A DNA stretch of 64,000 nt from Hydractinia symbiolongicarpus (Eukaryota > Cnidaria > Hydrozoa > Anthoathecata > Hydractiniidae). Below, in pieces: positions 38,101 to 49,319 of this stretch (positions are counted from its first letter, which is position 1; each line of letters begins with the position of its first letter). A program made the translations under genes and the position numbers. The DNA is taken from assembly GCF_029227915.1 (NCBI RefSeq), contig NC_079875.1:40135201-40199200 (forward strand), in the 5' to 3' direction. The notes below the pieces were generated by a model. The model saw only the letters and a program-made list of their open reading frames with translations. It did no database searches and was not told where the DNA came from.

Positions 38101-38853
38101 AACTCAGCGATTACACTGGGCACTGTGGTAGCGCTTCATTTAAAAATTAGGCTAAAAAAAGTCATTTTTTTACTGTGGGACCTATCCTAGCCGTTAGCGC
38201 GCGTTGAAGAAAAAGCGACAGTTTCAAAAACTACATTTCATTGACTTTCTAACGGTGTCAGTCCGTTTGAGTTACAACGGTTGGGTCACATATTCGTACC
38301 AACATGTATTTAGCGATATTTTTCTAATATTACTAGGTTGCATCACTTTTAACTATGAAACGATTCACTTTGGGACTTAATTGAGCTAACTTTGGACTGT
38401 CACCTGATAAATGTGATAAAAGAGACAATTGGACTCCAAGAAAAAACATTCTTCTTAATTTGACATGATTGCCGAAACTCAGCGATTACACTGGGCTCTG
38501 TGGTAGCGCTTCATTTAAGAATTATGATAAAAAAGTTATTTTTTTATTGTGGGACCAATCCTAGCTTTTATCGCGCGCTGAGGAAATAGCGACAGTTTCA
38601 AAAACTACATTTCATAGACTTTCTAACGGTGTCAGTCTGTTTGAGTTTCAACGGTTGTGTCACATATTCGTACCAACATGTATTTAGCGATATTTTTTTG
38701 ATATTACTAGGTTGCATCGCTTTTAACAATGAAACGTTGACTGTGGGACTTAATTGAACTAACTTTGGAATGGGACCTGATAAATGTGATAAATGAGACA
38801 ATTGGTTTCCAAGAAATAACATTCTTCTTAATTTGACGTGATTGCCGGAACTC
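35116..38853. repeat. Superblock II, monomers 95-104, with four copies of the 748 bp dimer
   Basis: Monomer starts: 35116, 35491, 35862, 36237, 36610, 36985, 37358, 37733, 38106, 38481. From 35862 the starts alternate 375 and 373 bases, giving four exact 748-base dimers (35862, 36610, 37358, 38106) ending at 38853. The first two A members have the private gaaatgttgac and ttcctagaaat seen once in superblock I at 32126, and so does the third. The last has gaaacgttgac and ttccaagaaat. The dimers are almost identical to one another and to those in superblock I. This is the cleanest recent amplification in the window. Confidence 0.95.
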
Positions 38854-41473
38854 AGCGATTACACTGGGCTCTGTGGTAGTGCTTTATTTAAGAATTAAGA
38901 TAAAAAAGTCATTTCTTTATTGCGGGACCAATCCTATCCATTATCTTGCGCTGAAGAAATATCGACAGTTTCAAAAACTACATTTCATTGACTTTCTAAC
39001 GGTGTCAGTCCGTTTGAGTTACAACGGTTGGGTCACATATTCGTACCAACATGTATTTAGCGATATTTTTCTGATATTACTAGGTTGCATCGCTTTTAAC
39101 AATGAAACGATTGACTGTGGGACTTAATTGAGCTAACTTAGGACTGTGACCTGATAAATGTGATAAATGAGACAATTGGACTCCAAGAAATAACATTCTT
39201 GTTAATTTGACGCGATTGCCGGAACTCAGCGATTATACTGGGCACTGTGGTAGCGCTTCATTTAAAAATTAAGCTAAAAAAAGTCATTTTTTTACTGTAG
39301 GACCTATCCTAGCCGTTAGCACGCGTTGAAGAAAAAGCGACAGTTTCAAAAACTACATTTTATTGACTTTCTAACGGTGTCAGTCCGTTTGAGTTACAAC
39401 GGTTGGGTCACATATTCGTACCAACATGTATTTAGCGATATTTTTCTGATATTACTAGGTTGCATCGCTTTTAACTATGAAACGATTGACCGTGGGACTT
39501 AATTGAGCTAACTTTGGAATGGGACCTGATAAATGTGATAAATGAGACAATTGGTTTCCAAGAAATAACATTCTTCTTAATTTGACGTGATTGCCGGAAC
39601 TCAGCGATTACACTGGGCTCTGTGGTAGTGCTTTATTTAAGAATTAAGATAAAAAAGTCATTTCTTTATTGCGGGACCAATCCTATCCATTATCTTGCGC
39701 TGAAGAAATATCGACAGTTTCAAAAACTACATTTCATTGACTTTCTAACGGTGTCAGTCCGTTTGAATTTCAACGGTTGTGTCACATATTCGTACCAACA
39801 TGTATTTAGAGATATTTTTTTGAAATTACTAGGTTGCATCGCTTTTAACAATGAAACGTTGCCTGTGGGACTTAATTGAACTAACTTTGGACTGTGACCT
39901 GATAAATGTGATAAATAAGACAATTGGACTCCAAGAAATAACATTCTTGTTAATTTGACGTGATTGCCGGAACTCAGCGATTACACTGGGCACTGTGGTA
40001 GCGCTTCATTTAAAAATTAAGCTAAATAAAGTCATTTTTTTACTGTGGGACCTATCCTAGCCGTTAGCGCGCGTTGACAAAAAAGCGACAGTTTCAAAAA
40101 CTACATTTCATTGACTTTCTAACGGTGTCAGTCCGTTTGAGTTACAACGGTTGGGTTACATATTCGTACCAACATGTATTTAGCGATATTTTTCTGATAT
40201 TACTAGGTTGCATCGCTTTTAACTATGAAACGATTGACTGTGGGACTTGATTGAGCTAACTTTGGACTGTCACCTGATAAATGTGATAAATGAGACAATT
40301 GGACTCCAAGAAATAACATTCTTGTTAATTTGACGCGATTGCCGGAACTCAGCGATTATACTGGGCACTGTGGTAGCGCTTCATTTAAAAATTAAGCTAA
40401 AAAAAGTCATTTTTTTACTGTAGGACCTATCCTAGCCGTTAGCACGCGTTGAAGAAAAAGCGACAGTTTCAAAAACTACATTTTATTGACTTTCTAACGG
40501 TGTCAGTCCGTTTGAGTTACAACGGTTGGGTCACATATTCGTACCAACATGTATTTAGCGATATTTTTCTGATATTACTAGGTTGCATCGCTTTTAACTA
40601 TGAAACGATTGACTGTGGGACTTAATTGAGCTAACTTTGGAATGGGACCTGATAAATGTGATAAATGAGACAATTGGTTTCCAAGAAATAACATTCTTCT
40701 TAATTTGACGTGATTGCCGGAACTCAGCGATTACACTGGGCTCTGTGGTAGTGCTTTATTTAAGAATTAAGATAAAAAAGTCATTTCTTTATTGCGGGAC
40801 CAATCCTATCCATTATCTTGCGCTGAAGAAATATCGACAGTTTCAAAAACTACATTTCATTGACTTTCTAACGGTGTCAGTCCGTTTGAATTTCAACGGT
40901 TGTGTCACATATTCGTACCAACATGTATTTAGAGATATTTTTTTGAAATTACTAGGTTGCATCGCTTTTAACAATGAAACGTTGCCTGTGGGACTTAATT
41001 GAACTAACTTTGGACTGTGACCTGATAAATGTGATAAATAAGACAATTGGACTCCAAGAAATAACATTCTTGTTAATTTGACGTGATTGCCGGAACTCAG
41101 CGATTACACTGGGCACTGTGGTAGCGCTTCATTTAAAAATTAAGCTAAATAAAGTCATTTTTTTACTGTGGGACCTATCCTAGCCGTTAGCGCGCGTTGA
41201 CAAAAAAGCGACAGTTTCAAAAACTACATTTCATTGACTTTCTAACGGTGTCAGTCCGTTTGAGTTACAACGGTTGGGTTACATATTCGTACCAACATGT
41301 ATTTAGCGATATTTTTCTGATATTACTAGGTTGCATCGCTTTTAACTATGAAACGATTGACTGTGGGACTTGATTGAGCTAACTTTGGACTGTCACCTGA
41401 TAAATGTGATAAAGGAGACTATTGGACTCCAAGAAAAAACATTCTTCTTAATTTGACATGATTGCCGGAACTC
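38854..41473. repeat. Monomers 105-111 with a 1123 bp trimer duplication
   Basis: Monomer starts: 38854, 39228, 39603, 39976, 40351, 40726, 41099. Monomers 105-107 are the 5233-base-shifted copies of 91-93. Monomers 106-108 and 109-111 then repeat at exactly 1123 bases (39228 to 40351, 39603 to 40726, 39976 to 41099). Private marks are gattatactgggc, gttagcacgcgttg, acattttattgac, gtggtagtgctttattt, tatcttgcgctg, ttgaaattac and gttgacaaaaaagcg. Monomer 111 ends with gggacttgattgagc and gactattgg, as monomer 74 does, and is likewise followed by the ctggccactgtgg monomer type. Confidence 0.92.
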
Positions 41474-44400
41474 AGCGATTACACTGGCCACTGTGGTAGC
41501 GCTTCATTTAAGAGTTTAGATAAATAAGTCATTCTTTACTGTGGGACCAGTCCTATCTGTTATCGCGCGCGGAAGAAATAGCGACAGTTTCAAAAACTAA
41601 AATTCAATGAATTTCTAACGGTGTCAGTCACTTTGAGTTTCAACGGTTGGGTCACATATTCGTACCAACATGTATTTAGCGATATTTTTTTGATATTACT
41701 AGGTTGCATCGCTTTTAACAATGAAACGTTGACTGTGCGACTTAATTGAACTAACTTTGGACTGTGACCTGATAAATGTGATAAATGAGACAATTGGACT
41801 CCAAGAAATAACATTCTTCTTAATTTGACGTGATTGCCGGAACTCAGCGATTACACTGGGCACTGTGGTAGCGCTTCATTTAAAAATTAAGATACAAAAA
41901 GTCATTTTTTTATTGTGGGACCAATCCTCGCCGTTAGCGCGCGCTAAAGAAATAGCGACAGTTTCAAGAACTACATTTCATTGACTTTCTAACGGTGTCA
42001 GTCCGTTTGAGTTACAACGGTTGGGTCACATATTCGTACCAACATGTATTTAACGATATTTTTCTGATATTATTAGGTTGCATCGCTTTTAACTATGAAA
42101 CAGTTGACTGTGGGACTTACTTGAGCTAACTTTGGACTGTCACCTGATAAATGTGATAAATGAGACAATTGGACTCCAAGAAATAACATTCTTCCTAATT
42201 TGACATGATTGCCGGAACTCAGCGATTACTCTGGGCTCTGTGGTAACGCTTCAATTAAGAATTAAGATAAAAAAGTCATTTTTTTATTGCGGGACCAATC
42301 CTAGCCATTATCTCGCGCTGAAAAAATAGCGGCAGTTTCAAAAACTACATTTCATTGACTTTCTAACGGGGTCAGTCCGTTTGAGTTTCAACGGTTGTGT
42401 CACATATTCGTACCAACATGTATTTAGCGATATTTTTTTGATATTACTAGGTTGCATCGCTTTTAACAATGAAACGTTGACTGTGTGACTTAATTGAGCT
42501 AACTTTGGACTGTGACATGATAAATATGATAAATGAGACAATTGGACTCCAAGAAATAACATTCTTCTTAATTTGACATGATTGCCGAAACTCAGCGATT
42601 ACACTGGGCTCTGTGGTAGCGCTTCATTTAAGAATTATGATAAAAAAAGTCATTTTTTTATTGTGGGACCAATCCTAGCCATTATCGCGCGCTGAGGAAA
42701 TAGCGACAGTTTCAAAAACTACATTTCATTGACTTTCTAACGGTGTCAGTCCGTTTGAGTTTCAACGGTTGTGTCACATATTTGTACCAACATGTATTTA
42801 GCGATATTTTTTGATAATACTAGGTTGCATCGCTTTTAACAATGAAACGTTGATGTGGGACTTAATTGAACTAACTTTGGACTGTAACCTGATAAATGTG
42901 ATAAATGAGACAATTGGACTCCAAGAAATAACATTCTTCTTAATTTGACGCGATTGCCGGAACTCAGCGTTTACACTGGTCTGTGTGGTAGCGCTTCATT
43001 TAAGAATTAAGATAAAAAGTCATTTTTTTATTGTGGGACCAATCCTAACCAATATCTCGCGCTGAGGAAATAGCGACAGTTTCAAAAACTACATTTGACT
43101 GACTTTCTAACGGTGTCAGTCCGTTTGAGTTTCAACGGTTGTGTCACTTATTCGTACCAACATGTATTTAGCGATATTTTTTTGATATTACTAGGTTGCA
43201 TCGCTTTTAACAATGAAACGTTGACTGTGGGACTTAATTGAACTAACTTTGGACTGTGACCTGATAAATGTGATAAATGATACAATTGGACTCAAACAAA
43301 TAACATTCTTCTTAATTTGACGCGATTGCCGGAACTCAGCGATTACACTGGGCTCTGTGATAGCGCTTTATTTAAGAATTATGATAAAAAAAGTCATTTT
43401 TTTATTGTGGGACCAATCCTAGCCATTATCCTGCGCTGAGGAAATAGCGACAGTTTCAAAAACTACATTTCATTGACTTTCTAACGGTGTCACTCCGTTT
43501 GAGTTTTACCTTTTTTTTTAACATATTCGTACCAACATGTATTTAGCGATATTTTTTTGATATTACTAGGTTGCATCGCTTTTAACAATGAAACGTTGAC
43601 TGTGGGACTTAATTGAACTAACTTTGGACTGTGACCTGATAAATGTGATAAATGAGACAATTGGACTCCAAGAAATAACATTCTTCTTAATTTGACGTGA
43701 TTGCCGGAACTCAGCGATTACACTGGGCTCTGTGGTAGCGCTTCAATTAAGAATTAAGATAAAAAAGTCATTTTTTTATTGCGGGACCAATCCTAGCCAT
43801 TATCTCGCGCTGAAGAAATAGCGGCAGTTTCAAAAACTACATTTCATTGACTTTCTAACGGTGTCAGTTCGTTTGAGTTACAACGGTTGGGTCAAATATT
43901 GGTACCAACATGTATTTAGCGATATTTTTCTGATATTACTAGGTTGCATCTCTTTTAACAATGAAACGATTGACTGTGGGACTTAATTGAGCTAACTTTG
44001 GACTGTGACCTGATAAATGTGATAAATGAGACAATTGGACTCCAAGAAATAACATTCTTGTTAATTTGACGTGATTGCCGGAACTCAGCGATTACACTGG
44101 GCACTGTGGTAGCGCTTCATTTAAAAATTAAGATACAAAAAGTCATTTTTTTATTGTGGGACCAATCCTAGCCGTTATCGCGCGCTAAAGAAATAGCGAC
44201 AGTTTCAAGAACTACATTTCATTGACTTTCTAACGGTGTCAGTCCGTTTGAGTTACAACGGTTGTGTCACATATTCGTACCAACATGTATTTAACGATAT
44301 TTTTCTGATATTACTAGGTTGCAACGCTTTTAACTATGAAACGGTTGACTGTGGGACTTAATTGAGCTAACTTTAGACTGTCACCTGATAAATGTGATAA

Positions 44401-44835
44401 ATGAGACAATTGGACTCCAAGAAATAACATTCTTGTTAATTTGACGTGATTGCCGGAACTCAGCGATTACACTGGGCACTGTGGTAGCGCTTCATTTAAA
44501 AATTAAGATACGAAAAGTCATTTTTTTATTGTGGGACCAATCCTAGCCATTATTGCGCGCTGAGGAAATAGCGACAGTTTCAAAAACTACATTTCATTGA
44601 CTTTCTAACGGTGTCAGTCCGTTTGAATTTCAACGGTTGTGTCACATATTCGTACAAACATGTATTTAGCGATATTTTTTTGATATTACTAGGTTGCATC
44701 GCTTTTAACAATGAAACGTTGACTGTGCGACTTAATTGAACTAACTTTGGACTGTGACCTGATAAATGTGATAAATGAGACAATTGGACTCCAAGAAATA
44801 ACATTCTTCTTAATTTGACGTGATTGCCGGAACTC
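41474..44835. repeat. Octamer HOR copy 1 (2990 bp unit), monomers 112-120
   Basis: Monomer starts: 41474, 41846, 42221, 42594, 42966, 43338, 43713, 44087, 44462. Starts 41846-44462 recur exactly 2990 bases on, except the last pairs. Identity begins within monomer 112 near 41690: gactgtgcgactt is shared with 44727, while the first half is of the 19797 and 27645 type. Carried marks include ccaatcctcgccgttag, gaaacagttgac, actgtgtgactt, gataatactagg, cgttgatgtggg, agcgtttacactggtctgtg, tcactccgttt and a T9 tract. The two copies look almost identical along their length, implying a very recent duplication. Confidence 0.93.
43507..43525. repeat. T9 tract replacing the gttgtgtc segment
   Basis: Here gagttt is followed by tacc, nine T and aacatattcg. 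It corresponds to the T10 variants at 28931 and 30051, but has tacc in place of cacc and one T fewer, and the monomer also has tcactccg in place of tcagtccg. Confidence 0.94.
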
Positions 44836-47823
44836 AGCGATTACACTGGGCACTGTGGTAGCGCTTCATTTAAAAATTAAGATACAAAAAGTCATTTTTT
44901 TATTGTGGGACCAATCCTCGCCGTTAGCGCGCGCTAAAGAAATAGCGACAGTTTCAAGAACTACATTTCATTGACTTTCTAACGGTGTCAGTCCGTTTGA
45001 GTTACAACGGTTGGGTCACATATTCGTACCAACATGTATTTAACGATATTTTTCTGATATTATTAGGTTGCATCGCTTTTAACTATGAAACAGTTGACTG
45101 TGGGACTTACTTGAGCTAACTTTGGACTGTCACCTGATAAATGTGATAAATGAGACAATTGGACTCCAAGAAATAACATTCTTCCTAATTTGACATGATT
45201 GCCGGAACTCAGCGATTACTCTGGGCTCTGTGGTAACGCTTCAATTAAGAATTAAGATAAAAAAGTCATTTTTTTATTGCGGGACCAATCCTAGCCATTA
45301 TCTCGCGCTGAAAAAATAGCGGCAGTTTCAAAAACTACATTTCATTGACTTTCTAACGGGGTCAGTCCGTTTGAGTTTCAACGGTTGTGTCACATATTCG
45401 TACCAACATGTATTTAGCGATATTTTTTTGATATTACTAGGTTGCATCGCTTTTAACAATGAAACGTTGACTGTGTGACTTAATTGAGCTAACTTTGGAC
45501 TGTGACATGATAAATATGATAAATGAGACAATTGGACTCCAAGAAATAACATTCTTCTTAATTTGACATGATTGCCGAAACTCAGCGATTACACTGGGCT
45601 CTGTGGTAGCGCTTCATTTAAGAATTATGATAAAAAAAGTCATTTTTTTATTGTGGGACCAATCCTAGCCATTATCGCGCGCTGAGGAAATAGCGACAGT
45701 TTCAAAAACTACATTTCATTGACTTTCTAACGGTGTCAGTCCGTTTGAGTTTCAACGGTTGTGTCACATATTTGTACCAACATGTATTTAGCGATATTTT
45801 TTGATAATACTAGGTTGCATCGCTTTTAACAATGAAACGTTGATGTGGGACTTAATTGAACTAACTTTGGACTGTAACCTGATAAATGTGATAAATGAGA
45901 CAATTGGACTCCAAGAAATAACATTCTTCTTAATTTGACGCGATTGCCGGAACTCAGCGTTTACACTGGTCTGTGTGGTAGCGCTTCATTTAAGAATTAA
46001 GATAAAAAGTCATTTTTTTATTGTGGGACCAATCCTAACCAATATCTCGCGCTGAGGAAATAGCGACAGTTTCAAAAACTACATTTGACTGACTTTCTAA
46101 CGGTGTCAGTCCGTTTGAGTTTCAACGGTTGTGTCACTTATTCGTACCAACATGTATTTAGCGATATTTTTTTGATATTACTAGGTTGCATCGCTTTTAA
46201 CAATGAAACGTTGACTGTGGGACTTAATTGAACTAACTTTGGACTGTGACCTGATAAATGTGATAAATGATACAATTGGACTCAAACAAATAACATTCTT
46301 CTTAATTTGACGCGATTGCCGGAACTCAGCGATTACACTGGGCTCTGTGATAGCGCTTTATTTAAGAATTATGATAAAAAAAGTCATTTTTTTATTGTGG
46401 GACCAATCCTAGCCATTATCCTGCGCTGAGGAAATAGCGACAGTTTCAAAAACTACATTTCATTGACTTTCTAACGGTGTCACTCCGTTTGAGTTTTACC
46501 TTTTTTTTTAACATATTCGTACCAACATGTATTTAGCGATATTTTTTTGATATTACTAGGTTGCATCGCTTTTAACAATGAAACGTTGACTGTGGGACTT
46601 AATTGAACTAACTTTGGACTGTGACCTGATAAATGTGATAAATGAGACAATTGGACTCCAAGAAATAACATTCTTCTTAATTTGACGTGATTGCCGGAAC
46701 TCAGCGATTACACTGGGCTCTGTGGTAGCGCTTCAATTAAGAATTAAGATAAAAAAGTCATTTTTTTATTGCGGGACCAATCCTAGCCATTATCTCGCGC
46801 TGAAGAAATAGCGGCAGTTTCAAAAACTACATTTCATTGACTTTCTAACGGTGTCAGTTCGTTTGAGTTACAACGGTTGGGTCAAATATTGGTACCAACA
46901 TGTATTTAGCGATATTTTTCTGATATTACTAGGTTGCATCTCTTTTAACAATGAAACGATTGACTGTGGGACTTAATTGAGCTAACTTTGGACTGTGACC
47001 TGATAAATGTGATAAATGAGACAATTGGACTCCAAGAAATAACATTCTTGTTAATTTGACGTGATTGCCGGAACTCAGCGATTACACTGGGCACTGTGGT
47101 AGCGCTTCATTTAAAAATTAAGATACAAAAAGTCATTTTTTTATTGTGGGACCAATCCTAGCCGTTATCGCGCGCTAAAGAAATAGCGACAGTTTCAAGA
47201 ACTACATTTCATTGACTTTCTAACGGTGTCAGTCCGTTTGAGTTACAACGGTTGTGTCACATATTCGTACCAACATGTATTTAACGATATTTTTCTGATA
47301 TTACTAGGTTGCAACGCTTTTAACTATGAAACGGTTGACTGTGGGACTTAATTGAGCTAACTTTAGACTGTCACCTGATAAATGTGATAAATGAGACAAT
47401 TGGACTCCAAGAAATAACATTCTTGTTAATTTGACGTGATTGCCGGAACTCAGCGATTACACTGGGCACTGTGGTAGCGCTTCATTTAAAAATTAAGATA
47501 CGAAAAGTCATTTTTTTATTGTGGGACCAATCCTAGCCATTATTGCGCGCTGAGGAAATAGCGACAGTTTCAAAAACTACATTTCATTGACTTTCTAACG
47601 GTGTCAGTCCGTTTGAATTTCAACGGTTGTGTCACATATTCGTACAAACATGTATTTAGCGATATTTTTTGATATTACTAGGTTGCATCGCTTTTAACAA
47701 TGAAACGTTGCCTGTGGGACTTAATTGAACTAACTTTGGACTGTGACCTGATAAATGTGATAAATAAACAAATGGACTCCAAGAAATAACATTCTTGGTA
47801 ATTTGACGTGATTGTCGGAACTC
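44836..47823. repeat. Octamer HOR copy 2, monomers 121-128
   Basis: Monomer starts: 44836, 45211, 45584, 45956, 46328, 46703, 47077, 47452. These are monomers 113-120 displaced by 2990 bases, carrying every private mark listed for copy 1. The last monomer follows 44462 through gatacgaaaagtc and cgtacaaacatg, then parts: it has one T fewer before gatatt, gttgcctgtggg in place of gttgactgtgcg, and ends aaataaacaaatgg and cttggtaatttg as monomer 83 does. The right exchange point therefore lies between about 47650 and 47715. Confidence 0.93.
46497..46515. repeat. T9 tract, second copy
   Basis: This is identical to the change at 43507, 2990 bases on, carried by the octamer duplication. Confidence 0.94.
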
Positions 47824-49319
47824 AGCGATTACACTGGGCACTTTGGTAGCGCTTTATTTAAAAATTAGGCTAAAAAAAGTCATTTTTTTACTGTGGGACC
47901 TATCCTAGCCGTTAGCGCGCGTTGAAGAAAAAGCGACAGTTTCAAAAACTACATTTCATTGACTTTCTAACGGTGTCAGTCCATTTGAGTTACAACGGTT
48001 GGGTCACATATTCGTACCAACATGTATTTAGCGATATTTTTCTGATATTACTAGGTTGCATCGCTTTTAACTATGAAACGATTGACTGTGGGACTTAATT
48101 AAGCTAACTTTGGACTGTGACATGATAAATGTGATAAAGGAGACTATTGGACTCCAAGAAAAAACATTCTTCTTAATTTGACATGATTGCCGGAACTCAG
48201 CGATTACACTGGCCGCTGTGGTAGCGCTCTATTTAAAAATTAAGATAAAAAGTCATTTTTTTATTGTGGGACCAATCCTAGCCAATATCTCGCGCTGAAG
48301 AAATAGCGACAGTTTCAAAAACTACATTTCATTGACTTTCTAACGGTTTCAGTCCGTTTGAGTTACAACGGTTGGGTCACATATTCGTACCAACATGTAT
48401 TTAGCGATATTTTTTTGATATTACTAGGTTGCATCGCTTTTAACAATGAAACGTTGCCTGTGGGACTTAATTGAACTAACTTTGGACTGTGACCTGATAA
48501 ATGTGATAAATAAGACAAATGGACTACAAGAAATACATTCTTGTTAATTTGAGGTGATTGCCGGAACTCAGCGATTACACTGGGCACTGTGGTAGCGCTT
48601 CATTTAAAAATTGGGCTAAAAAAAGTCATTTTTTTACTGTGGGACCTATCCTAGCCGTTAGCGCGCGTTGAAGAAAAAGCGACAGTTTCAAAAACTACAT
48701 TTCATTGACTTTCTAACGGTGTCAGTCCGTTTGAGTTACAACGGTTGGGTCACATATTCGTACCAACATGTATTTAGAGATATTTTTCTAATATTACTAG
48801 GTTGCATCACTTTTAACTATGAAACGATTCACTTTGGGACTTAATTGAGCTAACTTTAGACTGTCACCTGATAAATGTGATAAAAGAGACAATTGGACTC
48901 CAAGAAAAAACATTCTTCTTAATTTGACATGATTGCCGAAACTCAGCGATTACACTGGGCTCTGTGGTAGCGCTTCATTTAAGAATTATGATAAAAAAAG
49001 TCATTTCTTTATTGTGGGACCAATCCTAGCCATTATCGCGCGCTGAGGAAATAGCGACAGTTTCAAAAACTACATTTCATAGACTTTCTAACCGGGTCAG
49101 TCTGTTTGAGTTTCAACGGTTGGGTCACATATTCGTACCAACATTTATTTAGCGATATTTTTCTGATATTACTAGGTTGCATCGCTTTTAACTATAAAAC
49201 GATTGACTGTGGGACTTAATTGAAGTAACTTTGGGCTGTGACCTGATAAATGTGAAAAATCAGAAAATTGGACTCCAACAAATAACATTCTTCTTAATTT
49301 GACGTGATTGCCGGAACTC
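47824..49319. repeat. Monomers 129-132, third copy of the superblock start
   Basis: Monomer starts: 47824, 48199, 48570, 48945. They match 31005, 31380, 31751 and 32126 at a 16819-base offset and 35116 onward at 12708, with the same lengths of 375, 371 and 375. Shared marks are gggcactttgg, the ctggccgctgtggtagcgctct start of monomers 85 and 130, ctaacggtttcagtc, gacaaatggactacaag and gattcactttggga. Monomer 132 then changes character: its middle (ttgggtcac, tttttctgatatt) and end (gtaactttgggctg, gtgaaaaatcag, ccaacaaataac) recall monomers 36 and 38, so it is a multi-source hybrid. The dimer does not repeat here. Confidence 0.9.
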
